This document shows, in pieces, positions 7,683 through 16,399 of a stretch of 64,000 nucleotides of DNA; position 1 is the stretch's first letter, and every line of letters starts with the position of its first letter. Position numbers and translations under genes: made by a program. A model generated the notes under the pieces. It saw nothing but the letters and a program-made list of their open reading frames with translations. It was not told the DNA's origin and did no database searches. Source of the DNA: Prolixibacteraceae bacterium (GTDB lineage: Bacteria; Bacteroidota; Bacteroidia; Bacteroidales; Prolixibacteraceae); contig CP081303.1 of assembly GCA_019720755.1 (NCBI GenBank), forward strand, positions 558,001 to 622,000. Reading direction: 5' to 3'.

Positions 7683-8894
7683 ATGAAGAATATTTTAGCA
7701 ATTGCATTATTGGCACTTAGCTTATTGTCTGTTGATGGGGCTATGGCAGGACAGCGTAAGAAAAAAGACAAAGTAAAGGGGTATGTGTTCACTCCTGTAA
7801 AAGAGCTACAAGCTACTTCTGTAAAAGATCAAAACCGCTCAGGTACTTGTTGGGCATTTTCAGGTGAATCGTTTTTAGAGTCAGAGATGATTCGTATGGG
7901 AAAAGATCCAGTGAATCTTTCTGAGATGTTTGTGGTTTATCATACATATGCTGATAAAGCACGTAAGTATGTTAGAATGCATGGATACCTTAATTTTGGT
8001 CCTGGTGGAGCTTTCCATGATGTATCTTACGTTCTTGGTAAATATGGTGCTGTACCTGAGTCAGTGTATTCAGGAATGAATTATGGTACAGAGAAGCCTG
8101 TTCAAGGTGAGATGGATACAATGTTGAAGGCTCAAGTGGATGCGGTAATAAAAAATAAAAATAGAAAGCTCTCGACAGCTTGGGATAAAGCAATCACTAG
8201 TACTTTGGATGCTTACTTAGGTCATGCTCCAGAGAAGTTCGTATATGAAGGGAAAGAGTATACATCACAGAGTTTTGCGAAAGATTATTGTGGTTTGAAT
8301 GCGGATGATTATGTAGAGATCACTTCTTATACTCATCATCCATTCTACTCTAAGTTTATCTTAGAAGTTCCAGATAATTGGATGTGGAATAACGTATATA
8401 ACGTTCCTTTAAAAGAAATGGATCGTATCATGGATAATGCAATATCTAATGGATTTACTGTTGGTTGGGCTGCGGATGTTTCAGAAAAAGGTTTTGCAAC
8501 TAAATCAAAAGGTGTAGCAGTTGTTCCTGATGTAAATTTCAAAGAGATGAATGATGCAGAGATCTCTAAATGGGAGTCTTTGTCTTCTTCAGAGCAAAAG
8601 CAAAAGTTGTACTCGATGGACAAACCAGGTCCTGAAAAAGAGATCACTCAAGAGAATCGTCAACTAGCTTATGATAATTATGAGACTACTGATGATCATG
8701 GTATGCACATTGTAGGAACAGCAAAAGATCAAACAGGTAAGTTGTACTACAAAGTGAAAAACTCATGGGGTGCTTATAACAAATACAAAGGATATTTCTA
8801 TTGTTCTAAAGCATTCTTTAACTATAAGACTATGTGTATTATGGTTCACAAAGATGCTATCCCAGCAGATATTAGAAAGAAATTAGGACTATAA
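7683..8894 (+). CDS. Exported C1-family cysteine aminopeptidase (PepC/bleomycin hydrolase type)
   Basis: A papain-fold peptidase of 403 residues with a signal peptide (about residues 1-22, cleavage after AMA), so it acts in the periplasm or outside the cell rather than in the cytosol like classical PepC. The catalytic Cys is in NRSGTCWAFSGESFLESE (near residue 58), and the catalytic His and Asn are in DDHGMHIVGTA and VKNSWGAYNKYKGYFY near the C terminus. The order and spacing match the C1B bleomycin-hydrolase group. It stands alone: no operon partner, a perfect palindromic terminator 3 bases after the stop codon. Substrate is unknown; peptide degradation for nutrition is the likely role. Confidence 0.9.
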   Translation: MKNILAIALLALSLLSVDGAMAGQRKKKDKVKGYVFTPVKELQATSVKDQNRSGTCWAFSGESFLESEMIRMGKDPVNLSEMFVVYHTYADKARKYVRMHGYLNFGPGGAFHDVSYVLGKYGAVPESVYSGMNYGTEKPVQGEMDTMLKAQVDAVIKNKNRKLSTAWDKAITSTLDAYLGHAPEKFVYEGKEYTSQSFAKDYCGLNADDYVEITSYTHHPFYSKFILEVPDNWMWNNVYNVPLKEMDRIMDNAISNGFTVGWAADVSEKGFATKSKGVAVVPDVNFKEMNDAEISKWESLSSSEQKQKLYSMDKPGPEKEITQENRQLAYDNYETTDDHGMHIVGTAKDQTGKLYYKVKNSWGAYNKYKGYFYCSKAFFNYKTMCIMVHKDAIPADIRKKLGL

Positions 8895-8897
8895 TTG

Positions 8898-8937
8898 ATA
8901 TAAAAAAAGGCGTTTGTACAAACGCCTTTTTTTATAT
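8898..8937. terminator. Bidirectional terminator between pepC-type gene and tpiA
   Basis: A perfect 40-base palindrome centred at 8917/8918, core GGCGTTTGTACAAACGCC, with an A-run on the left and a T-run on the right. It serves both convergent genes. Confidence 0.92.
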
Positions 8938-8949
8938 TGTTGATAATGC

Positions 8950-9708
8950 TTAGTATGCATTAATGATTGCAAGGAAATCTTCTGGCTTAAGAGAAGCACC
9001 ACCAATAAGACCACCATCAATATCTTTTTGAGCAAAAAGTTCTGCAGCATTTTTAGGACTACAAGAACCACCATAAAGAATAGAAGTAGCCTCTGCTATT
9101 TCATTACCATATTTTTCAGCAATAATAGAACGAATATAAGCAAGCATGTCTTGTGCTTGTTCAGTAGATGCAGTTACTCCTGTTCCAATAGCCCATATTG
9201 GTTCGTAAGCAATAACAATTTTTGAAAAATCTTCAGATGAAAGTGTGAAAACAGTCTCTTCTAATTGTTGCTTAACGAAATCATTTTGATTATTTGCTTC
9301 TCTAATTGTTAGAGGCTCACCACAACAATAGATCGGAGTTAAACCATTTTCTAAAGTTAAAGCTACTTTTTTATTAAGAATTTCACTTGTCTCATTATAG
9401 TATTCTCTACGTTCTGAATGACCTAGTATCACGTGAGTAGAACCAGTTGACTTAACCATAGACGCAGAAACTTCACCTGTGAAAGCTCCTTTTGCCTCAG
9501 CAGCACAGTTTTGAGAAGAAACATTGATACGATCAGTGTTTACTGTATCAATGACCTTAGTAATGTGTGTAAAAGGAACACCTAGAACAACAGTAACATC
9601 TTCTGCTCCTCGTTCTAGTACTACGCTATTAACAGCTTGAGCCAATTCTACACCTTCTTGAAGAGAAGTATTACACTTCCAGTTTCCTGCAACAATTTTT
9701 TTTCTCAT
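8950..9708 (-). CDS. tpiA: Triosephosphate isomerase
   Basis: Interconverts dihydroxyacetone phosphate and glyceraldehyde 3-phosphate in glycolysis. The 252 residues form a TIM barrel with the active-site lysine in AGNWKCN (residues 7-13), the catalytic His in GHSERR, the catalytic Glu in [11 protein letters not shown], and the phosphate loop YGGSCSPKN. It is on the minus strand downstream of the BT_3928-type and DUF1599 genes, an order kept in other Bacteroidales, but a hairpin terminator and its own TATCTTTG box lie between, so it can be transcribed separately. Confidence 0.97.
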   Translation of the reverse strand: MRKKIVAGNWKCNTSLQEGVELAQAVNSVVLERGAEDVTVVLGVPFTHITKVIDTVNTDRINVSSQNCAAEAKGAFTGEVSASMVKSTGSTHVILGHSERREYYNETSEILNKKVALTLENGLTPIYCCGEPLTIREANNQNDFVKQQLEETVFTLSSEDFSKIVIAYEPIWAIGTGVTASTEQAQDMLAYIRSIIAEKYGNEIAEATSILYGGSCSPKNAAELFAQKDIDGGLIGGASLKPEDFLAIINAY

Positions 9709-9750
9709 TACGAAATGAATTAATAAATTAATGTTCTTTAATTAGCGATT

Positions 9751-9758
9751 CAAAGATA
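9751..9758 (-). promoter_or_regulatory. Bacteroidota -7 promoter box for tpiA
   Basis: The minus strand reads TATCTTTG, identical to the box before the HU gene, 42 bases upstream of the tpiA ATG. No clear -33 TTTG precedes it. Confidence 0.55.
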
Positions 9759-9763
9759 CAAAA

Positions 9764-9800
9764 ATAAAGATGGAGGTTCTAAAAACCTCCATCTTTATTG
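9764..9800 (-). terminator. Terminator of the BT_3928-type gene
   Basis: A stem with core GATGGAGGTT/AACCTCCATC around a short A-rich loop, followed on the minus strand by a T-rich run. It lies 26 bases past the stop codon at 9826, just upstream of the tpiA promoter box. Confidence 0.85.
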
Positions 9801-9825
9801 ATTGTGATCACTTAAATTCCCGAAA

Positions 9826-10971
9826 TTAGTTTAGCTCCTTTTCTAGCTTATTCAGTAGTTCAATTGAGAAATTTTCAGGAATATGATTTGCATTCCATTT
9901 TTTTATGATCGTTCCGTTCTTCATAAGAACAATACCCGGGTTTGCACGAACAACAGTTTTGAGCATTGTTTCATCTGCATTCAATATATCAAAGGAAAGG
10001 TTATATTGTTCTTTCAATTGATCAATGGTTGAAAGACTAGTAGAAGTAAGTCCAATAAAACTAATGTTATTCGATTTTGCCCATTCTGCAAGCGCTTCTG
10101 ATGCTTTAAATGCATCTTTGTCTGCTTTATTCATGTTATAAGATACCCATAAAAATCCGTATTCAGGATTTGTTAGGAAGAAGTTTGAAACGTCTTGCTT
10201 TTCTCTGTTTTCAACTCTGAAATCATTGATTGGAGGTGTAAATCCCTTTTTGATCAATTTAGGTTCGTCCATATGATCGAAAACATAGTTGATTGTGTCT
10301 TGCCAAGGATAGTTTGTGTCATTAAATTGCTCTAGTTCTCTGCTGTTGATATTTTTATAATAATATACATTTTCATATATATCCTGCTCTGCACCTTCTG
10401 GTGTTTTCATCGCCTCCGGAATATTTACTCCCTCTTTAAATGGTCTAAAATCAACGATAGGTAGGTGTGTATAACTATATGTCATTACTGAGACCATAAA
10501 AATACACATGGCAACGAAACTACTCTTTCTTGTTGTTTTACAATTGTCAAATGTAGTTTTCCTATATTTTAATATGATAACAGCAAGGGTAAATAAAAAA
10601 ATATTTTTTAAGAATGTTTCAGCATTAGAAATGACAAGGGCATCCCCAAAACAACCACAATCTTGTACTGGGTTATATTTCCAAATATAAGCTGTCAATA
10701 AAGTAAAGAAACTCATAAAGGCGAATCCTAGAATACTGGCTATATTTAGACAAACACCCGTGATAAGGGCAGCACCGATTGCAAACTCTATAAATGGTAA
10801 AAGGAAAGAAGATGGTAGTGTCGTAAATTGAAGAAAATCTAGATGAAAAGATTCTAGGTAGTCTACCATTTTGTAGTTGAATCCTAGAACATCTATCCCC
10901 TTTACGAATCCTGAAAAGACAAAGACTAATCCAAACAGGATTCGTGATGTTTTAATTATTAATTTATGCAT
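9826..10971 (-). CDS. BT_3928-type DoxX-like membrane protein with thioredoxin-like C-terminal domain
   Basis: A 381-residue inner-membrane protein. The N-terminal half has four membrane helices of the DoxX/MauE type (GLVFVFSGFVKGIDVLGF at the start; NPVQDCGCFGDAL after helix three). A fifth hydrophobic segment follows near residues 150-165. The C-terminal part, from about residue 260, reads as a thioredoxin/TlpA-like fold (FLWVSYNMNKADKDAFKASE) but has no CxxC pair; the expected place is SYNMNK. The family is annotated as BT_3928 in Bacteroidota. By analogy with MauE it may handle quinone or thiol redox chemistry, though no activity is known. It lies between the DUF1599 gene and tpiA. Confidence 0.85.
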   Translation of the reverse strand: MHKLIIKTSRILFGLVFVFSGFVKGIDVLGFNYKMVDYLESFHLDFLQFTTLPSSFLLPFIEFAIGAALITGVCLNIASILGFAFMSFFTLLTAYIWKYNPVQDCGCFGDALVISNAETFLKNIFLFTLAVIILKYRKTTFDNCKTTRKSSFVAMCIFMVSVMTYSYTHLPIVDFRPFKEGVNIPEAMKTPEGAEQDIYENVYYYKNINSRELEQFNDTNYPWQDTINYVFDHMDEPKLIKKGFTPPINDFRVENREKQDVSNFFLTNPEYGFLWVSYNMNKADKDAFKASEALAEWAKSNNISFIGLTSTSLSTIDQLKEQYNLSFDILNADETMLKTVVRANPGIVLMKNGTIIKKWNANHIPENFSIELLNKLEKELN

Positions 10972-11017
10972 ATTGATTTGAGTAATTGTAGTGTAGTTAT
11001 TGAATTATTATTTGGTT

Positions 11018-11560
11018 TTAATTATTCTCCTCAAGTCGAATAAGGGCAAAAATAGCATAGTTGATCATATCCATATAATTCGCTTCTACTCCTTCAGAGA
11101 TAATTGTATTGCCCTTGTTGTCCTCAATCTGTTTTGTTCGTTTTATTTTCATCAAAATAAGATCAGTATAAGAGGTGATTCTCATTTGTCTCCATGCTTC
11201 TCCATAATCATGGTTTTTATTGAGCATAAGGTCTCTTGAATTATTCAATTGCACGACAAACAAATTTGCAATTTCGCTGTTTGAAATAGGGTTATCGTTA
11301 TATCCGATAGAGCATTGAATAAGAGCCATTGAGCAATAATTTATAATGCCAATGTATTCTCCTCTAATACTGTCATCAATTTTTTGAGAACCTTTTTCTT
11401 CAATACTTCTTATACGTTGCGCTTTAATATATATCTGGTCAGTGAGTGAGCTAGGTCTGAGTATTCTCCATGCAGTTCCGTAATCCTCCATCTTTTTGGT
11501 GAAAATATCTACACACTCTTTGATAGCACTATTAAATTGTTGCTCTGTCTTGTTTGCCAT
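11018..11560 (-). CDS. DUF1599-domain protein with two tandem copies
   Basis: A 180-residue soluble protein made of two similar halves. The first has KMEDYGTAWRILRPSSLTD and GEYIGIINYCSMALIQ; the second has KNHDYGEAWRQMRITSYTD and ANYMDMINYAIFALIR. This duplicated DYGxAWRxxR pattern is that of DUF1599, a helical family described in Pfam as associated with nucleotide modification in phage contexts, though its chromosomal role in Bacteroidota is unknown. It lies 46 bases upstream of the BT_3928-type gene on the same strand, a pairing conserved in the phylum, and the two probably share a transcript. No signal peptide or membrane helix is visible. Confidence 0.88.
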   Translation of the reverse strand: MANKTEQQFNSAIKECVDIFTKKMEDYGTAWRILRPSSLTDQIYIKAQRIRSIEEKGSQKIDDSIRGEYIGIINYCSMALIQCSIGYNDNPISNSEIANLFVVQLNNSRDLMLNKNHDYGEAWRQMRITSYTDLILMKIKRTKQIEDNKGNTIISEGVEANYMDMINYAIFALIRLEENN

Positions 11561-11640
11561 TTTTATCTATTATTTGCCATAAAAATACAAAATGAGAAAT
11601 TTGTGGACAACATATAGTTTAAATATTGTTTTGAAGTTTT

Positions 11641-12171
11641 TTATATATCTAAAAGTCTTGGATAACTACATTTTTCACAATTTGCATCATCCCATATTTT
11701 CCAAGCCTTTGAGTTCTTGGTAATGTTATACTCTTTGATTGCTTCTTCTAGAGTATATCGTTTTCTAAACACCCAGTAGAGATGACTATTCCATAATGTT
11801 TCGGAAGCAAGATTTTTATTTTGTTTTAACGTTTCTTGGAAAAGTCTATTCTCTAATGTTACCTCTGTCATTCTTTTTTTGTTCGTTCCTTTAAATAGTG
11901 GTTCATTATCTTTTCTCTTAACGATGTGTTTATAAATTGTCTGTACAAAATAGTCAGGTATTTTGAAAACGTGATTTGTTGCAGTTTTAATTCTTTGAAA
12001 TTGAATTCTAATCTTTTGATCTTTGATGATAAAATTGCGTCTTGATAATTTTAGGATGTCTATTGGACGCATTCCATAATTGTAAATGAAGAAAATAATC
12101 AACTGTGTTTGTATATCTTCAGTTCTGTAGATAATCTGTTTTATTACTTTAGGGGATATATATTTTTCCAT
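11641..12171 (-). CDS. Truncated tyrosine-recombinase-like protein
   Basis: The 176 residues resemble only the catalytic domain of a phage-type integrase. FFIYNYGMRPIDILKLSRRNF fits the segment carrying the first catalytic Arg, and RIKTATNHVFKIPDYF fits the beta-hairpin Lys region. After that the fit fails: HLYWVFRKRY may be a remnant of the HxxR box, there is no convincing second His, and no catalytic Tyr near the C terminus. The SAM-like N-terminal core-binding domain is missing. It ends in DDANCEKCSYPRLLDI, which has a lone CxxC. It is probably a decayed or repurposed recombinase. No attachment repeats or other mobile genes are nearby. Confidence 0.55.
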   Translation of the reverse strand: MEKYISPKVIKQIIYRTEDIQTQLIIFFIYNYGMRPIDILKLSRRNFIIKDQKIRIQFQRIKTATNHVFKIPDYFVQTIYKHIVKRKDNEPLFKGTNKKRMTEVTLENRLFQETLKQNKNLASETLWNSHLYWVFRKRYTLEEAIKEYNITKNSKAWKIWDDANCEKCSYPRLLDI

Positions 12172-12357
12172 TATCAGATAACTTTATATGATTTTACAAT
12201 CGGGTTTCATAATAAATACAACTTTGTGTATATAAATGTTGTAAATTATACTTGTTATGTTGCGTGACTTTTGACAAAATATCTATTGTCTTTAGTATAT
12301 TCACTTATGTATGTTATTTTTGGGGTATCATTAAATTTAGATATACGGATTTTGAAT

Positions 12358-13086
12358 ATGCACTCTTTTTTGAAGATTTATAGGGACAATATTAATGGGA
12401 TCATCTTTACATTGATATTTCATATTTTATTCTTAGCCTTTGCTATGACTCAAAAGTTTGAAGTTCGTTATGAAGTAGATTCTAATGATATCGTATTGGT
12501 TGAATCGGTTCCTGAACCAATTGAAAAGCCAAAAGAGAACCCAAAAGCGAAGTACTTAAGCAAACCAGAGGTTAAATCTTCAGCAGCCGTAAATGATTCA
12601 CACCTTTCAGAATCAACTACTGATGACCCTTTCTTTGATCAATCTTATCAAGATGAGATTGCTGAAGCGGAGAAGTTGATGAATAGAGTGAATAAACAAC
12701 TTCAAAAGAATAATGTTCCGTCTGAATCTATTGCTAGTAAAAGTGTTCCTAAAAAGAAGGTGGATAATGCTTCTAAGAGGGATCGAAAGAAGACCGTTTT
12801 CGTTGGTAAAAGTAATATTCATTACTCTTTAGAAGGGCGTTTTCATACCCACTTGCCGATACCTATTTATTTAGCGGAGAATGGTGGTAAGGTTTTTGTT
12901 GATATTATTGTAAATAGAAGAGGGAGTGTTATTTCTGCAAATTTGAATAATGCGAAGTCTTCTTATGATGATCCCTCTTTAGTTAAGTATGCTTTAGAGG
13001 CTGCCAAGAGTAGTACATTTGACCCATCAACAACTTCCTCGAATAGGCAGTCGGGTTATATCGTTTATACATTTGTGCCACAATGA
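12358..13086 (+). CDS. TonB-like energy transducer family protein
   Basis: A 242-residue protein with the TonB layout: a short cytoplasmic start, one membrane helix (GIIFTLIFHILFLAFAM, about residues 14-30), a proline/lysine/glutamate-rich periplasmic stretch (VPEPIEKPKENPK), a charged linker, and a C-terminal domain GGKVFVDIIVNRRGSVISAN ending YIVYTFVPQ like TonB C termini. The open frame extends upstream to 12271, but the ATG at 12358 places the helix correctly. The C-terminal domain would contact an outer-membrane partner. It is followed after 49 bases by a large outer-membrane protein gene, with which it may work. No ExbB or ExbD genes are nearby. Confidence 0.8.
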   Translation: MHSFLKIYRDNINGIIFTLIFHILFLAFAMTQKFEVRYEVDSNDIVLVESVPEPIEKPKENPKAKYLSKPEVKSSAAVNDSHLSESTTDDPFFDQSYQDEIAEAEKLMNRVNKQLQKNNVPSESIASKSVPKKKVDNASKRDRKKTVFVGKSNIHYSLEGRFHTHLPIPIYLAENGGKVFVDIIVNRRGSVISANLNNAKSSYDDPSLVKYALEAAKSSTFDPSTTSSNRQSGYIVYTFVPQ

Positions 13087-13135
13087 TGCAAACATAATGT
13101 ACTATCTTGTTGTTTGATTTATAAAATAAAATACG

Positions 13136-15682
13136 ATGAGATACCTTTTCCTATGTTGCATTTTTTTATCAAGTCTTATTTCATTATTTGCATTTGATGT
13201 GAAGGGATTACTGAAGAGTAGTTCTGGAGAATCAATACCTTACGCTACGATATATGTCAGCTCTATTAATCAGGGTACTACAACCAATATTGATGGTCAA
13301 TTTATTCTTTCTCTACCCTCAAAAAAACGTTATAAAGCTTTAATAAGGTGTTTAGGGTATAAATCTAAAACGATTGTAATTTCACCCTCACAAAATGATT
13401 CAATTTTTGTTGTATTGGATGAAGAAAAGGTTCAGATATCGGAGGTTTCTGTAATAAATGGAGAAGATCCTGCTTATGATATTATGAGAAAGACGATTGG
13501 TCTTAGAGAGAAACACTTGACTGAAATTAATTTTTATAAGGCAAATATATACTTAAGAGGAACAGTTTCATTTTCGAAAGTTTCAAAATTGATGTCTTAT
13601 CAAATAAAAAAAAGAGAGGGGATAAAAATAAAAAAGGGGGATGTGTTTGTTGATGAATCTTATCGTCAGGTTATATTTAATGCCCCAGACTCGTATAAGC
13701 AGAAGGTGATTCAGCATAAAAGTAGTCTTCCGATGGACTTTGAGTTGCCAATTAAAGAATTTTTAGGTGCAAGTATCTATCAGCCTTCTATTGAGATAAT
13801 GATCTCTCCTTTTTCACCATCGGCTTTTAGGCATTATCGTTTTCGTTATGAAGGTTTTTTTTATGAAGGAGATTATTCTGTTAATATTGTTAAAGTTATA
13901 CCACGTAAGTCAAGTAAGCAGCTATATTCAGGAAAAGTTTACATAGTGGATGGTCTTTGGTGTATTCATAGTTTAGATTTATCTTTTGACACTCCAGTGG
14001 GAGTGGTTCAGATGAAGCAGAATTTTCATGAAATTAAAAATAATGTTTGGCTTCCTGTTGATCACCATTATAGTTTTGAGGGTGGGGCGTTAGGGATAAA
14101 AGGTGACGTGAAATATGTTGCAAATATTCGTTATCTAGATGTCTCTTTAAATAAGATTTATCATCCTAAAGAAGAGAATGTTACTGTCGCTGATGTAGAT
14201 AATTCTTCTGAACTAGATGTGCCCCAAAAGAATGAAAGAGATCTTAATATTGAAAACAAGAGTTCTCAAAGTATAGCTAAAATTGAAAGTTCGTCTGTTG
14301 TTCACTCCCCTATACAGAAGAGGGACCATGCTGAACTTATTGCTGCTCGGTCGTTTGATATTTCCTCTTATCAAACAATGCCGTTAGATAGCTTTCGTTC
14401 GGTTCCTTTGACTTCTAGAGAAGAGAATAGCTTGCAAAAAGCAAAGAATATTCCCGAATTTAAAGGGGATAGAGTCGGGGATTTGGTGTCTAATTCGAAC
14501 AATAGTTTTCTGAAAAAGTCATATGATTTTCTTTCAGGGACAACTTACTATAAAAATGACTCATTGTTTAGAGTGAAATCACCCAATATGATCAGTATCT
14601 CTTCTTTAGTTTACAACCCTGTCGATCAATTTGCTTATCATTTAACTAGTGAGTTTGCAATACTTAAAGAAAAACAAGAGCAGTTCGTTATTAAACCTAT
14701 GATTGGTTATAGTTTCGGATTAGACAAAATTGATTGGAACTTAAAGATGAAACTAAATTATACAGATAATAGTAGTTTAAACTTTGAAGGAGGAGAAGTA
14801 ACGAGAGATTTTAATCGTTATACTATTAATCCCCTAACCAACTCAATCACTTCCTTTTTCTTCGGGAAGAATTATAAGAAATATTATCGTGATAGATCCT
14901 ATATGTTATCACATTATACTTTTTCTAAATCAAAGTGGCGGAATACCATACATGTAAAGTATAATCAACTAGAACAAGTAATTAATAGTATTGAATCGAA
15001 TCCATTTGGAAAACATTTTGATAGTAATATTTCTGATGGTTATTATATTACATCCAAATCGTATGAATCGCAAGATTTTATAGAAGTAGGGACTAAGTTT
15101 GGTGTTTTTATGAATTTTCTTGATAATAAAAACCAATCACAATATCGGACATTGAGAGTCTATCCTCCATATTTGACTGCTTCGTATAATTACATATTTT
15201 CTCCAGTCAATAACTATAACGTACATAGTTTAGAGTTTAACGTTTATCAAAAGATTAAGACATCTCCTTCTTCTTGGATTCGATTTGATCTTAATGGAGG
15301 AAAAATGTTTGGAGATACTGAAATGTTACATTTGTCTCGATACTTTAATTACGAGATTCAACCTGTTCCATTGAGGTTAGATAATCAGTATTTCTCTTTT
15401 TACAATGCAGATGGTTATTCATTTGCATCCAATGATTCCTACCTGAAAAGTAAGTTTATATATCGAACCCCCTATCTTTTATTAAAATATTTGCCTTTTT
15501 TATCTAGTTCTTTATCGAGAGAGGAGATATCTTGTGGCGTGATATATACTCCAAGAGAGCAGTATTATGAAGCTTCTTATGCTTTTACTGAGTTACTGTT
15601 CCTGTTTGATATATACGTTACGAGTTCTTTTAATAGTAATGGTTTTGATCATCTTGGAGTATCCTTAGTTATTGATCTGTAA
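13136..15682 (+). CDS. Outer-membrane protein with carboxypeptidase-regulatory-like N terminus (DUF5686 type)
   Basis: An 848-residue exported protein. After a signal peptide (about 1-19) comes a carboxypeptidase-D regulatory-like beta sandwich (GLLKSSSGESIPYATIYVSS and GTTTNIDGQFILSLP), as on SusC-type receptors. The next part, DPAYDIMRKTIGLREKHL, is the opening of the DUF5686 family, and the remaining C-terminal half is rich in alternating aromatic and polar residues, as expected of a beta barrel. A Ser/Asn/Glu-rich insertion lies around residues 345-430. It sits between a TonB-like gene and a small secreted protein gene with short gaps. Function is unknown; the family is common in Bacteroidota envelopes. 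Confidence 0.82.
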   Translation: MRYLFLCCIFLSSLISLFAFDVKGLLKSSSGESIPYATIYVSSINQGTTTNIDGQFILSLPSKKRYKALIRCLGYKSKTIVISPSQNDSIFVVLDEEKVQISEVSVINGEDPAYDIMRKTIGLREKHLTEINFYKANIYLRGTVSFSKVSKLMSYQIKKREGIKIKKGDVFVDESYRQVIFNAPDSYKQKVIQHKSSLPMDFELPIKEFLGASIYQPSIEIMISPFSPSAFRHYRFRYEGFFYEGDYSVNIVKVIPRKSSKQLYSGKVYIVDGLWCIHSLDLSFDTPVGVVQMKQNFHEIKNNVWLPVDHHYSFEGGALGIKGDVKYVANIRYLDVSLNKIYHPKEENVTVADVDNSSELDVPQKNERDLNIENKSSQSIAKIESSSVVHSPIQKRDHAELIAARSFDISSYQTMPLDSFRSVPLTSREENSLQKAKNIPEFKGDRVGDLVSNSNNSFLKKSYDFLSGTTYYKNDSLFRVKSPNMISISSLVYNPVDQFAYHLTSEFAILKEKQEQFVIKPMIGYSFGLDKIDWNLKMKLNYTDNSSLNFEGGEVTRDFNRYTINPLTNSITSFFFGKNYKKYYRDRSYMLSHYTFSKSKWRNTIHVKYNQLEQVINSIESNPFGKHFDSNISDGYYITSKSYESQDFIEVGTKFGVFMNFLDNKNQSQYRTLRVYPPYLTASYNYIFSPVNNYNVHSLEFNVYQKIKTSPSSWIRFDLNGGKMFGDTEMLHLSRYFNYEIQPVPLRLDNQYFSFYNADGYSFASNDSYLKSKFIYRTPYLLLKYLPFLSSSLSREEISCGVIYTPREQYYEASYAFTELLFLFDIYVTSSFNSNGFDHLGVSLVIDL

Positions 15683-15702
15683 TTTTAAATTGAGTTTATT
15701 AT

Positions 15703-16302
15703 ATGAAAAGAATAATATTTATTCTAGTGTTTTTAGTGAGTTTCTTAACAACTCACACTGGATTTTGTTTTTGTACTCCTGATTGTGCCGTCGTTAATGA
15801 TACACTTATTTCTACAGAGAATCGGTTAAATGCTGATAAGGATGGTAATATTTTTTATATAAGAGATGGTGTCTCTTTTACAATTTCTCCAGATTGGAAT
15901 GTCTTGTATGATGATCAAGTGGCGAAAAATGCATATTATTTCTCCATGGCTACAGAAAACAAAATGAGTAGTGGGTTGATCTCTGTTGTATGGTTAGATT
16001 ATTTTATGGATTTAGATGTGACATTGGATTCTCATAAGTCTCATATGCTTGAAAGTAAGGAGTATAAGTATGCTAATGTGCAATTTTCTGAAATAGCCTA
16101 TTCCACCTTCTTGGGATATAAGAGTCGTGAGTGTCATTATAATGTCATATCAAAGAATGGTACAATAAGTGGTAGAATTATTGTTTTTAATTCTGCGATA
16201 AAGACAATATCTATTTTTTATCAAACATCTTCAGGGGATAAAGATGTTAATGATCTGTTGTTCAGGGATTTTGTGTTGTCGTTCGGGGTGCGTGAGGATT
16301 AA
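15703..16302 (+). CDS. Exported protein of unknown function
   Basis: A 199-residue protein with a clear signal peptide (MKRIIFILVFLVSFLTTHTG, cleavage near residue 22). I do not recognise the family. The mature part has two closely spaced cysteines just after the signal (CFCTPDC) and one more in SRECHYN, and the rest alternates short beta-like stretches. It starts 20 bases after the DUF5686-type gene, so it is probably the third gene of that unit. No lipobox is convincing because the cysteines follow FCFC without the usual small residues. A periplasmic or surface accessory to the neighbouring barrel protein is a guess from context only. Confidence 0.75.
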   Translation: MKRIIFILVFLVSFLTTHTGFCFCTPDCAVVNDTLISTENRLNADKDGNIFYIRDGVSFTISPDWNVLYDDQVAKNAYYFSMATENKMSSGLISVVWLDYFMDLDVTLDSHKSHMLESKEYKYANVQFSEIAYSTFLGYKSRECHYNVISKNGTISGRIIVFNSAIKTISIFYQTSSGDKDVNDLLFRDFVLSFGVRED

Positions 16303-16362
16303 TTGTCATAGTTGTTTTGGATGTATTGTATCTATAAAGTCGTACTTGTTTTTACTATTACA

Positions 16363-16393
16363 TTTGGTGATTTGATATTAATTGTTACCTTTG
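16363..16393 (+). promoter_or_regulatory. Strong Bacteroidota promoter in front of the candidate small RNA
   Basis: TTTG at 16363-16366, exactly 19 bases, then TACCTTTG at 16386-16393. Both elements and the spacing match the Bacteroidota primary-sigma consensus. The expected start of transcription is near 16400. No coding gene follows for over 600 bases. Confidence 0.75.
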
Positions 16394-16399
16394 TAAACA

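Noticed and set aside
8950-9708. Cys in place of the more usual Met or Leu after the active-site Lys of triosephosphate isomerase (AGNWKCN)
   Set aside because: That position varies in the family and the catalytic Lys, His and Glu are intact, so it is not notable.
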